A stretch of 13,490 nucleotides of DNA from Euperipatoides rowelli (Eukaryota; Onychophora; Udeonychophora; Euonychophora; Peripatopsidae). The stretch lies in assembly GCA_003024985.2 (NCBI GenBank), contig PXIH01S0025019.1. One strand, written 5' to 3'. The notes below the pieces were generated by a model. It was not told the origin of the DNA and ran no database searches. It saw only the letters and a program-made list of their open reading frames with translations. Positions 1-10,217 of the stretch are shown here, one piece after another (positions within the stretch are counted from its first letter, which is position 1; each line of letters opens with the position of its first letter). A program made the translations under genes and the position numbers.

Positions 1-1030
1 AAATTTTAAATTAAAATACGGTACATTTAAAACAGAAAATATTTTCGTCCATTATTTCCGCCAGTGAGGAGGCTAATAATTTCATTTAAATTTATATAAT
101 GTAAATTTTGTGACCTCTCATTCTTTGCAATTAGTGCATTTTACAATCTGGTGATTACTTATTCACTAAAATAGAAGATAAAAAAGATAATCTGTATGTT
201 GTCAGTAATCATTAATACGTTCGTCCGTAATAATTATTCTATAGTCATGTTGACCAAATTAATTTGTTGATTTTATATTAAAATGACTGAAATTTTGCAT
301 TATAAAATAACCTAATTCTTAGTTGAAAAATATGTTTTAGTACAATACAAATTATTTTATTTATACACATTCTGAGAATATTTTGTTTGACTTTTTTTTT
401 TTTTAGATGACCTTTGACTGAGTCTAATGAAAACCATTATACAGTACTTGACCAATTTTATTAAGGATTTGAATTTGTGTTCATTTACAGTAGGTTTTAT
501 GATAATTTTCTCCCATTGATTTTTTTTTTACAAAGCAATCTTATTCTAAAAATAGATCAAGATTGATCTATTTTTAGAATAAGATTACTAATTGCTCAAA
601 AAAAATCCTCATCGTTAGCAGTTACTAATCTTTAAATTACAAATGATAGCCTACATGTAATATTAACAATAATAATATTGAGATATACGGTACTGTAATA
701 TTAACACTTTCACTTTAAAATGGTTCAAATGATAATTCATTACTTATTAAGACTATTATTTTATAACTAAATTTATCATTAGGAAATTTTAATCACAGTC
801 TCAGCTTAAAAAATAAAATTTGTATTGTTTAAAATAAATATTGAAATAACATTGTTTGCTATTTTACTTAAGATTAATATGATAGCTACCTTTTTATTTT
901 GACAGGATAAACATGAATTTGAGTTTAGGCTAGGGGTAGAGAGATTTACAGTAGGCTATGTGGTATTATTTATTTCAATGGAAAATATGTTCCAGTATTA
1001 GAAAATTAATTAGATGCAATATTCTAAACT
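1..1030. other. AT-rich noncoding sequence
   Basis: No open frame with protein-like composition is visible on either strand. The stretch is mostly A and T with a T13 run at 392-404, scattered TACAGTA/TACGGTA words, a direct repeat of TGTAATATTAACA at 656-668 and 694-706, and the palindrome annotated separately at 537-586. It could be intronic or intergenic; nothing in it decides which. Confidence 0.7.
519..606. repeat. Long perfect palindrome (foldback) with T-rich/A-rich outer arms
   Basis: Positions 537-560 and 563-586 are exact reverse complements over 24 bp, separated by only two bases (GA, 561-562). The pairing continues imperfectly outward: the T-rich stretch from 519 can pair with the A-rich stretch ending near 606, with GCAAT/ATTGC pairing interrupted by a short bulge. 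I see no direct target-site duplication and no recognisable transposon end. It could be a very short foldback MITE, a local inverted duplication, or a cruciform-prone palindrome. The two-base loop argues against a microRNA precursor. Confidence 0.85.
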
Positions 1031-1035
1031 GACAC

Positions 1036-1450
1036 AAGTAATAATAGTCTACAATAATAAGTTTAGTCATATTATAACAATGAAATCATCTCAAGTTATA
1101 CGGCAACATGTCCAAAATACCTACAGAATTTTATATACGGTACCGTAATAATTTTTATTTAATTTATTGCTATATGACCAAAAAAGCCATAACTTTTTGA
1201 TATACAGTGTACTAATTTTCAGTTAATAATAGTTGACAATATTATAACAATGAAATTATTGCATGTAAAAAAATTATATACAGTAGGTATTTTGGACAAA
1301 AATATTGTAGGTATTTTGGATAAATATCCTGTAGGTATTTTGGATGAAAATAGAGTACAGTATGTCCAAAATACTAACGTTATTTTTACAATAATATATA
1401 TTTATTTTGTTACATCATGACTAAAAAGTCTTAATTAATTTTTTATTATA
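1036..1450 (+). repeat. Diverged direct duplication
   Basis: The left copy is about 1036-1205 and the right copy about 1216-1450. Shared landmarks occur in the same order: AATAATAGT (about 1040 and 1223), ATTATAACAATGAAAT (about 1072 and 1239), TGTCCAAAATAC (1109 and 1363), then a similar AT-rich tail ending in ATGACNAAAAAGNC (about 1174 and 1417). The left copy has an extra block of roughly 17 bp between the first two landmarks, and the right copy has gained the 24-bp tandem units. The copies are substantially diverged, so the duplication is old. There is no coding potential. Confidence 0.6.
1283..1354 (+). repeat. Three 24-bp tandem units (GTAGGTATTTTGGA core)
   Basis: Units start at 1283, 1307 and 1331, each beginning GTAGGTATTTTGGA followed by a variable A/T-rich tail, with an exact period of 24 bp. 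The core also occurs inverted on both sides: TGTCCAAAATACCTAC at 1109-1124 is the exact reverse complement of 1283-1298, and TGTCCAAAATAC recurs at 1363. A related GTATTTTGGACA is present near 5799. The array therefore sits between oppositely oriented copies of its own core. Confidence 0.85.
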
Positions 1451-1461
1451 TTAACTGTAAA

Positions 1462-1474
1462 GTAGTGATGCACC
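1462..1474 (+). repeat. Left terminal inverted repeat of 1.9-kb element
   Basis: GTAGTGATGCACC, the exact reverse complement of 3368-3380. The true transposon boundary may be the T at 1463, since hAT ends usually begin TAG or CAG. Confidence 0.7.
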
Positions 1475-3311
1475 CAGGCCTAAAAACTGCCGAGTACCGA
1501 GTACCCGGGATGAGTAATTTTCTTTCTTTCTAATGGGTTTTTTAATTTACTGAAGAGTAAATGAAAAAGGTTTTTAAAAATATTTCTAATTGCATTAATT
1601 ACATACAATATATATATTATTACATATTGTTAATACTTTATTTTATATATAAAAGACACAAAATTAAATCCTTAAATGTGGAATAAGACTATTGCTGCCC
1701 CTAATATGACACCAGTTACCAGATCAGCTTTTGAAGAAAAAGGAAGGAAATAGCAGAGCTGCCAAAAATGATCAATTATCACATTAAAATTGAGCTTGCA
1801 TACACTTCATAATTGCTCATAAAATAAACACATAGGCTACTGTTTGTAGAGAACCGAGTTGTATATTGATTTCTGTTTAAAAATATTTAATAAGGACTTA
1901 TTATTATTAATCTACAGAAAGAAATATTAAACTTTTAAAAATTATGTCCAGGGTCACTTTGGCATGGAATGGCTGGGAAGTGAAAGTTATTTTTATATAA
2001 ATCTTTTGTAACAAAGCTGTTATTTATTGTAAAATAAGTTATTAAACAAAATAATGTAGCCTACTATAGTCTTGCACTATTATTTCTAATAATAATAATA
2101 GCAAAACCATTCAATAGCAAACAAATATCGTATAAGTGAGTGTAATTTGCTAGAGATTTGAAAAAAAAAAAAAAGATAATCCCCTTTCCCTTTCAATTTA
2201 AAAAAAAAATGCTTGTTCACTGGTCAGATGGAGGAGCCATCTAATAGGCTACATAGTATGAAGTCTTGATTGATTTGAAAGATGTTGAGGAATAGTTTTT
2301 AAAATAATTTGTGAAGTCTTTTTTGTGACAAGGTCTTGGAGGAGCACTGGTGTGAAGGTCCCGCCTATGAATAATAAATAAATAAAAATACTCAGTTTGT
2401 GCTTTGCTTTTGGGCTGCTTGTTTCTACTCTGACTGAGCTAGATTCAACCTTTGACCCAAGTGTTTATACAGGGCAGTTAACATTGTGCAATTAAATGTT
2501 GCATCTAGGGCTGGCCTAGTTATAATAACTAGTAATGCAGTGTTGGCTGAAATTCGACCAATAAGAAATAAAGAGTGCGCTTTTGTAAAAAGCCGCCACA
2601 ACGCTAAACAATGAATGTTTTAACTTTTATATATAAATTTTAGCTATTGCACTCCTTCGATCCATATAAACTCTAACTCTGCCAAATCTCACACTCCTCC
2701 GTGCGCGCAATATGCTTAAAAAGGGATCCAAAGTTTTCCCTTCATGTAGCCTACTTATTTACTCTTCTGTAAAAGAAATGAAAACTATGTAACTGTGCTC
2801 TTAAAATGTGGGATTTGAATTTAATAGCAATTTGTTAAAAGCTTAGGAATAAACTTCTTCGTTGAAATGCTGAAAAGCTATTATTTCTCCATCTTCCATT
2901 GTTGAACTATGAATTTATAAGTTTTTAAACCTGGTTTTAAAATTAAAAAGTTCAGCCGTAGAGGAAAAAGTTTTGTCTCTGTTTTTCTTAGTCATAAAAT
3001 AATAAATGATTTCTAGGTCATGTGCTTTTTNGACTATTTTGAATGTCAAATGATTTTGCAGTGTTGTGTTTTAAATATAAAATAAAAATAGGATGAAAAA
3101 TAATTTTAGCATTCAATTTATCAGACATTTTATTAAATTTTCATATTCATAGACGAGTTAAAAAGCTAGTCAGGTTTTAATAAAATATATTCAGTACTGT
3201 ATATATTTTTTTAAAAATAGAAATAATTTAAAAATAAAAAAAAATATGAAAGAATTTTAAAAAGGTGACTTCTGGTACTTGGCCCCGGTACCTATGCATT
3301 TTGCCGATTCT

Positions 3312-3380
3312 GGGTAATTGCAGAGTACTGGAAATTTAGCCGGGTACCGGGTAATTGCTGAGTACTCGGTGCATCACTAC
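3312..3380 (-). repeat. Right terminal and subterminal repeats of 1.9-kb element
   Basis: The terminal repeat is 3368-3380. Inside it are two copies of an 18-bp subterminal motif at 3312-3329 and 3349-3366 that differ at one base (A or T in GGGTAATTGCNGAGTACT), with a period of 37 bp. A GGTACC-centred palindrome lies at 3340-3351. Repeated subterminal motifs of this kind often serve as transposase binding sites in hAT elements; that role is inferred here. Confidence 0.65.
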
Positions 3381-5514
3381 AAATGCGATTGCCCTTGTTT
3401 GAAGTAAATTTTACCTGTTTAATAATATTGAAAAAAAAAAAAAAATTGATATTTTTTAGCCTGGTTTTTTCTGTAATTTCTCTTACAGTTTAAAATAATA
3501 TTAACAAACATTATATTTTATGCTAATATGATTTTCTGTTCTATTTGATATAGTAGAAGTTATTTTGTAGCATTTAGTAATTATAAATGATTAAATCATG
3601 GCTATAATGAGTCTTATTGGGGACATTTTTACAGGCGGGATTAATGGTATACTAGTTCACTTCAACATAATTCTTCAAAGACAGGAAATACAATATTAGG
3701 CTATCTTTTATTTATTTTGGGAACTTTAGGTTGTTTTAAAGGTAAAAAAATCTAGGTTCACGTATCAAGTTGAAATTTTCAAGCCTATGATCCAGTATTG
3801 GTATAACCTGATCTAAGAAATACCCATAACTTAAAAGTGGAATTTATTTTTTGAAAAAATTCAACATTATACAAAACAAATTTATTTCATCGATTGAATT
3901 TAAAATTTATTTTATTTCTTCTATAAATAAGTCGCTAGAAGTCTCCAATAGCCATATTTGTTGCCCTCATAGTTATTAGAAGAGGAGAGTGAGTGATTAT
4001 GCTTATATTTCTTAAAACCTAATGAGTAGGCTACCTTGATGTACATCGTGAGCAATATTTTAGAGTAGGCCAGACCAAATCATTCAAATTTTCTGTTTGA
4101 AGAAAGGATAAATTATTTTCTTAGTTCTGGTTTCTAGAACCCCAAACTGATCCCAACAACGTGTAAATTTTTTAATTGAAATTTTGACACGGCTACTAAT
4201 GTCACACCAACTGTATAGCCTACCCTGTTTAAAGATTAGAGCCATATGATTATGGGGCAAGGAGGAGGAGGAAATATGGTTAGTTGGGAGGGGTAGGGGG
4301 TAAACAAAATTGTTCCCACAAAATGAATGGGCTTTTAGTGCCTTTTACTCCAGTATTCTAAACAAATAAATAAAGGGGCAGAAATATTAAACTTTCACAA
4401 AAAGCTGTACTTATTTTATCATGATATAAACAGTGAGTTACTTTACTTATGGTTTAAAAAGTGAAATCAAAACATTTTATTTGTTGTAAGCTATATTATC
4501 GTAATTGTATTGAGAGCTTCTATCAATGGCTGCTGTTTTTTATACACCTTTGGATGAAGTAAATTTCATTAAAAAATAGTTTCAAATTCAAGTAGGAAAA
4601 TAAGACAGAATAAACTAGTGTGAAAAAAGATGCGTCAGATTACCGTAGGTGGACGCGGCTATACTAGATAGATTTCCACATCAATTCAGCTAGCAAGAAT
4701 CTGAAGGAAAAGTGCTGAAAAAAAAAATGGAATTAAAAATGATCAGGGACTATAATTTGCCAAAAGACCACAAAAACTATTTAACAAAATTCAATAGTTC
4801 AGATCAGTGACAAGAATCCACCCTTCCTAGAACCCCTAATTTTTTTTGAAAAATAATTTTCCTGTCTGGCCCTGGAAATAGGGTGCAGTGAGTTTTCAAA
4901 ATCATTAGAGATTACAAGAAACAAAACAATCTCAGAAGAAAAAAAAGATAAATTTAATCCTACAGTATATTTACATAGATGGAAATAATATTAAATAAAA
5001 CTCAGCACTAACAATGAACATAAACTAGTTCTTTATTTCAATATGATTCTGGGTACAGAATGGCAAGAAATAAATTAATGATAAAATAAAAAGGTCTGAA
5101 ATATATTTAAAATAAAGCATACAGTAGCCTATACACCTCGAGACATATTTAACAAAAAAAAAATCTATTGCAATAAAACAAAAATAATACAGTACATTTT
5201 TCTAAACAATGAATTAACATGAACTGTAAGAGGCTACAATAAATTAAAAATAATTTATTTGATCAATTAAAATAAAATTATCAAAACTTTCCAATACAGA
5301 AAAGCTGACAAAAATATTTTTTAATACCGGTAATGAATTTGTATATTGTTGAATATTCATAGAACTGCAATTCATTTCATGTAAGAGGTCAGTTTAGACT
5401 AGGTGTATCAAGGCACATTATATAGCTGATTGCCATATTGAAAGAAAAGCTTCCTGAATAGCCTACAATTTTAATTTATCTCATAATTTGTTGCCAATAA
5501 ATTGGGAGGGTTTT

Positions 5515-5554
5515 ATTTTTATAAGGCTATTATTATTTTTATAAGGCTATTATT
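5515..5554 (+). repeat. Perfect 20-bp tandem duplication
   Basis: Two identical adjacent 20-bp units (5515-5534 and 5535-5554), each containing TATAAGGCTATTATT. Being identical in otherwise diverged sequence, the duplication is probably recent slippage. No function is suggested. Confidence 0.9.
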
Positions 5555-6018
5555 TTAAACAATCAGAATAAAAATGAATAAAGCCAGAGTTTCAAACTCA
5601 ATTGTTTTTTGCACCTTACACACAATATGATGTGTGACATGTGGTTGAAAAATCTGTTCCCAAACAGCTTATTTAATTTGAACATGGCTCATTAAATGAA
5701 GGGGCAACAAGTATGTAGCCTATCTAGAGTGAATGAAAAAGAAGTTGGTGTCGGCTACAATAAGGGCAAAAAAATACTGTAGTATTTTTCTGTCTCATGT
5801 ATTTTGGACATTTCAGTATGGTAGGGCCTAAATTAAAAAAAAATAATAGTAACATTCTAAAAATGATCAGTTAGAATATTAGAAATATGTTAAGTTCTAT
5901 TAAAATTTTCATGCTCTGCTTTGCTCGACAAAAATGAAAAATTTTCACTTACAAAAAAAAAAAAAAAAGAAATTGCATTCTTATGCATGATGAATATAGA
6001 AAAATGTACATGGTACAA

Positions 6019-6073
6019 CTACACTCAAATATTTGTAGTGTGTAGTCAGTCTAGCATCAAAAATCTAGACTGA
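6019..6073. repeat. Two adjacent small hairpins
   Basis: An imperfect foldback at 6019-6045 (CTACACT...AGTGTGTAG centred on CAAATATTTG) is followed at once by a perfect 9-bp stem TCAGTCTAG (6046-6054) / CTAGACTGA (6065-6073) with a 10-base loop. Both are short for a microRNA precursor, and I see no element ends around them. Confidence 0.6.
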
Positions 6074-7843
6074 TATTTGCTATCCATTAAAATAAAAAAA
6101 AAAGGTGGTAGAGAATTTAAAACACTAGGCTACACCGAACTCAACACATAAATCAATATTGTTTTTTCATTGCTGGCCTACAGTATGTCATCATGAGTAA
6201 ATTAGCGAGAGGCCTATATGACACAATGAATAAAATATGTAGCCTAAATAAAAACTTTCAATGACTTGATCATCAAGTGTCAATCACCATTAGAGCAAAT
6301 ATGAAAGAGGAGACAAGACTAAGATATTATTGCTTGAAAAATGCCATATATCAATAAACAATGTGTACTTATAGGATTAGGCCTATAGATATTAGGCCAT
6401 CAGTAGGAAAGCAAAGTAAAAAAAAAAGAAAAAAAAAACAACCTAGTCTAAACTTGGCAAATTAAGATTGGGAGGGGGGGGGGAGGATAACAAAATAAAT
6501 AATTAAAAATAAAATAGAGATTTGAGTTATTTTCAAACTATGAATTTCAAATATAAAAACATTGATCAGGGCACTTTCACTTGAGCTGAGAAATGCATAG
6601 ATATTTTAAATAGCCTACAGTAAATATAGGCCTACTGTACAAACTAGGACAGTAATGTTAATAGAAATATGATTTTCATTATCTTAAATAGTTTTAATAT
6701 GTTTTATCATTGATTTTAAACTGAATAGATAGTAAATTTAGTTACAAGACTTTGTCACAGTTCTAAAGTAAGGTCTCAATTTAAGGTAGCCTAAAAGACT
6801 AGAATTTTAAATTATACAGTAGTTATAAGATAAGCAACACGGAAGAAAGAAAAAAAGAGCAATACTGATTAAAATAAATCAGACAAAACAATTTTGATTT
6901 TAATGAAATAAAAACGAATGTAGCCTACCGTAGTTTAATTATGAAAAAATGTGAGAGATTAATTTTGGCCAAGAAATTCAAATATCATTAAAAAAAAAAA
7001 AAAATGCAATAAATTAGCATTCTCAACACTGAAGTCTACCATAGTCATGTTTATTAACATTCAAGTTCTTGATTTAACATCAGATCACAATACATTTATT
7101 ACATTCATTAGGCAATCAATCCTGAACATTTTATTTTTTGATGAGAATGTTCCCAAAAATCAAAATGTAAAAATTAGCCCCAATTTTAAAACAGTTTAGT
7201 AGCCTAGTTTGATATATTTTTTTTTATTTTTAAAAAGAAAAAAGAAAAATATGTGGCTTCATACCTGAATAAAATATATAGCTATTTTGAATGATTTTCA
7301 AAGTTAAAAAAAAAAAAAAGAATTATAGTTAGACAAGTGAATTACAGTTGGGTTGCCAGATTGTATATTTTTTTTTCCGTATTCTTAAGTTATTTTTACA
7401 TCTTCCGTAATTTAAGGCTTTTGCACATTTATTTTTATAAAAAAAAATAAGCATATATTATATAAAAGCACTGAATTATAAAATTACTTCAGGTTGCAAA
7501 TTATCTGTTAAATATAAGTGATGTCAGCAACTCTTCATTTTTATAGGTTTTATGATTTTATTATAGGCCTTCTGCAAACATAGGCTACAATTTGTGACCT
7601 AGAGTTTATTTTTATTACCGTAATACTATTATCAATCTTTAGAAAATAATTTTNGGGTAGGATGAAAATGACTACCGTAGTTAGTATTACAAATATGAAG
7701 TTTGTGGTCCAACACAATGAACCTCTTCCTTTAAAAAAACTGGAACAGGTGAAAAAAAAAAGATTTCTATCCCAATAAGTCTTATTAAGAATCAAATTGA
7801 ACTAGGTCTACTACACAATGGGTAGAGGCTAACTGCTGCCTGC

Positions 7844-7850
7844 CCTTATG
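7844..7850 (+). repeat. Left target-site duplication (one base lost)
   Basis: CCTTATG directly abuts the left TIR and matches CCTTATAG at 8371-8378 except for one missing A. Confidence 0.6.
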
Positions 7851-8370
7851 CAGGGCTCGAAATAGTAATTTAAATCTCACAGCAAATTTTGCTTTGAGGA
7901 TAATGTTGCTCACGGCAAATTTATGGCGGCTATGTAGACTAGTTTATCTGAATTAACAAATACTATAGTGGCACTATATAATAACTAGCTATTTATATTT
8001 GTTGTTAGTTAATTTAGCTATATAATTAAATACAATGCTAAATAACATATTTAGAATTAGCTGCTGAAAACATCAATAGAACAGGGGTGGATCTAACTTT
8101 CTGGGGGGCCTGGGCTTGAGGATTTCAAATTTCATGAAAATTCAAACACATTCAATTTTAATGATAGGCCTATACAGTAGCCTACTCTAAATATTAATAA
8201 TACAATATACAGCATACAATACAGTACATAATATTGCTGCAGTCTACCTAATATATAGTATTTAAAAGGTAGGTTGCGGCAAAATTTGCTTCGAGTGGCT
8301 TGGAGCTCGAGGCCATTGTCTCCTAACTCACTGCAAATGCTGTGAATGCCTTGAGTTATTTCGAGCCCTG
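7851..8370. mobile_element. hAT-type MITE, 520 bp, with terminal inverted repeats
   Basis: The left end CAGGGCTCGAAATA (7851-7864) and the right end TATTTCGAGCCCTG (8357-8370) are perfect 14-bp inverted repeats. CAGGGCTCGAAAT is a form of terminus I recognise from hAT-superfamily elements of many aquatic animals. The flanks support transposition with an 8-bp target duplication: CCTTATAG follows the right end (8371-8378), and CCTTATG precedes the left end (7844-7850), the same word with one A lost. The interior is noncoding, with GCAAATTTTGC-like motifs near both ends (about 7883-7893 and 8279-8290). No transposase is present, so it was mobilised by an element elsewhere. A different TIR-like word lies inside at 8082. 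Confidence 0.8.
8082..8120 (+). mobile_element. Possible end fragment of a second hAT-like repeat
   Basis: CAGGGGTGGATCTA followed by CTGGGGGGCCTGGGC resembles a repeat end I have seen across marine invertebrates (CAGGGG-GGATC followed by GGGGGGCCTGGGC). It lies inside the 520-bp MITE, and no matching inverse end (CCCCTG) is visible nearby, so it is either a truncated nested insertion or internal sequence of the host element. Assignment is from memory of the motif and is weak. Confidence 0.3.
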
Positions 8371-8378
8371 CCTTATAG
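8371..8378 (+). repeat. Right target-site duplication
   Basis: CCTTATAG directly abuts the right TIR. Eight bases is the diagnostic duplication length for hAT transposition. Confidence 0.6.
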
Positions 8379-9338
8379 CAAGATATCTAATCTCATTCTC
8401 ATTCATGGACTACAAAAAGAAATGTACTGTAGCCTACAATGTAGCCTACTGTAGGCATATCACATTGCATCTCTAGGCCTATGTCAGGTTGTGTGAAAAT
8501 ACAGCATTATCCAAATATCAAAACCCAATAATAGTAAATGTAGGCTTATCATAATGTAAACAAACATTAAATTTGCATAGTTGGATTGGGTGTAGGATGG
8601 CACAATGACAGCAAAATCTACATGAGTCCTGCATTCTATAAACAGTTGTTACTAACATTTAGTCTATTTTCTGACATCATCATGTTTTATCAATGTAATT
8701 TCATCTTTTCTCCTTAAATAGGCCTAGACACAGACATATTTGAAAAATAAATAGGTTACGCTACATCTTTTGAATCAGAATATAAGTTAACTGAGTTTGA
8801 TGTGTCAAGAGTTTTAAAAAAAAAAATGAAAAAAAAAAAAAACTTGTAACAAGATACAATAGTTACAGTATGCAGGCTTCAAAACGAATCAATTCCTTAG
8901 CATTTTTACTTCATGTGTTATAAATTGACAACTAAAAATGGTGATCAATATGTTGGATGTGACCAAATATTTTTTAACTTATTCACCAGTCCTTTTAATG
9001 AGTCAAAAAAAAAATATAAGCATTAAAATGTAGCCTATAGACCCTAAACTATAAGAAGAATGAAAAAGAATTGAGACCATTGCTTTAGATGAAAGATAGG
9101 TTATCGGTACTTTTATTTTTTAAAAAAAAGTTGATTTTGATACAATTTCATATTTCTATCAAATAACATTAGGCTACTAAAAGCAGGATTTTTTTTTAAT
9201 GCAGATAATTAAACAATTCACTTACAACATGGAAAAGAGGGCCAACAGAAAGGATATTTTAATAAAATAAAAAAAAGATGTACAAAGATAAGCCTAACAA
9301 TACAAAAAAGGAGGAATGTCAAACAAACAGCCATTATG

Positions 9339-9468
9339 CTCTTGGATTAAAGTTTACCACTCATGACTCCTAAAAATGCCCTCAAATCTATACCAAGAGC
9401 ACAATAACTTTTGTTTTACAAATATTTTTTGTAAATTAGGCCCTGAAAAATTCTAAGAGTCATGAGTG
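9339..9468. repeat. Overlapping inverted repeats
   Basis: The 12-bp arms CACTCATGACTC (9358-9369) and GAGTCATGAGTG (9457-9468) are perfect complements, with weaker pairing continuing inward (CTAAAAATGCCCT against AGGCCCTGAAAAATTCTA). A second, interleaved pair, GCTCTTGG (9339-9346) and CCAAGAGC (9393-9400), crosses it. The two pairings are mutually exclusive in part. It may be a small MITE relic; no target duplication is seen. Confidence 0.6.
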
Positions 9469-9903
9469 ATGAAAAAGGATTTTTAATAAGTTAATTATCC
9501 GCATCAAAAAGAATTCAGCAGCTTATGAATTATATAATTATCTCTAACATTGACAAATGTTTATATGGCACTGACATTTAAAATTACAGTACTATTCTAT
9601 AAATTTCATGCAATGCAAATAAAGACAACTACAGTATCTAAAACAACAATAAAAAAAATAAAAAAAAAGATTCTGGTATTTAGAATCACATTATTTGTAA
9701 GCTAAATTATTTTTATGAAAATTTAACAAAAAAAAATAACTTTAAGATTAATTTAAAAAGTTTGTACAATATTTGAAGAAAATGAATAGAATTCTAAAAA
9801 CATTTTTTTTTCAGATTAGAAAGATAAAATAGCTTGACTGTGGGCTACTGTTTGATCTACAGTATTAGAATCCGAGTTAATTATGTAGATTTTATAGTAT
9901 ATA

Positions 9904-9919
9904 CCCCCCCCCCCCCCCC
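9904..9919 (+). repeat. C16 homopolymer
   Basis: Sixteen consecutive C bases in a very AT-rich setting. The complementary G16 is long enough to fold as a three-layer G-quadruplex. The exact length should be treated with caution because homopolymers are error-prone in assemblies. Confidence 0.9.
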
Positions 9920-10200
9920 ATTATTAGTATTGGGTAACAGACAGACCTTTTTATAAAAGTCTAAAATAAAAATTAGCTAGTAGCTTGTTACTCATATTGC
10001 TCAATTTTCAATCTCAACATTGAGGTCTTAGTAATCTATCATACAATTTGATCCATTATCACTTTATTTTTATAGGAATTACAGTAGGCCCTAAGTAGCT
10101 TAATTAGAAGAAAAAAGGAGAAATAAATTTAAATTTAAGAAAATAGGATCTGATTTTTTTAATATTGTCTGATCACGGCTGCAAATAAAAAAGTCAAACG

Positions 10201-10217
10201 TATTATTATTATTATTA
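10201..10217 (+). repeat. ATT microsatellite
   Basis: About five to six uninterrupted TAT/ATT repeats ending before ACAC. A simple repeat with no apparent function. Confidence 0.85.

Larger units (their letters stand above)
1462..3380. mobile_element. Probable non-autonomous hAT-like DNA transposon, 1.9 kb
   Basis: The left end GTAGTGATGCACC (1462-1474) and the right end GGTGCATCACTAC (3368-3380) are perfect 13-bp inverted repeats. Both ends carry related GC-containing subterminal sequence: GCCGAGTACCGAGTACCC on the left (from 1489), and on the right GCCGGGTACCGGG (3339-3351) with two 18-bp GGGTAATTGCNGAGTACT units (3312-3329 and 3349-3366). TIRs of the form TAGTGATGCACC with subterminal motif repeats are typical of hAT-superfamily elements; that assignment comes from family knowledge. 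I see no transposase frame inside, only AT-rich sequence with an A14 run at 2161-2174. An 8-bp target duplication is not evident (CTGTAAAG on the left against CAAATGCG on the right), so the insertion is old, rearranged, or differently bounded. Confidence 0.6.
3381..7842. other. AT-rich noncoding sequence with minor repeats
   Basis: I find no convincing exon on either strand. It contains long A runs (3431-3445, 5953-5968, 6990-7004, 7306-7319), a purine-rich block at 4254-4300, a G10 tract ending at 6483, a perfect 20-bp tandem duplication at 5515-5554 and paired hairpins at 6019-6073. The open frame on the minus strand at 7550-7795 is low in complexity, crosses the ambiguous base at 7654 and has no recognisable domain. 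From about 4.6 kb rightwards A clearly exceeds T on the plus strand, unlike the more balanced sequence to the left. Confidence 0.65.

Noticed and set aside
392-407. T13 followed by AG as a splice acceptor
   Set aside because: No exon-like open frame follows, and pyrimidine runs are expected by chance in sequence this T-rich.
537-586. MicroRNA precursor
   Set aside because: Perfect 24-bp pairing with a two-base loop is not the usual precursor shape; a genomic palindrome or MITE is more likely.
1283-1354. CRISPR-like array
   Set aside because: The three units are directly adjacent with degenerate tails, have no unique spacers and lie in an animal genome; this is a tandem repeat.
4254-4300. 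G-quadruplex
   Set aside because: Only three close runs of three or more G (4286-4300); the fourth run (4254-4257) is too far away for a standard quadruplex.
7550-7795. 81-codon open frame on the minus strand
   Set aside because: The translation is rich in F, I, N and K as expected from AT-rich noncoding DNA, it spans an ambiguous base at 7654, and no domain is recognisable.
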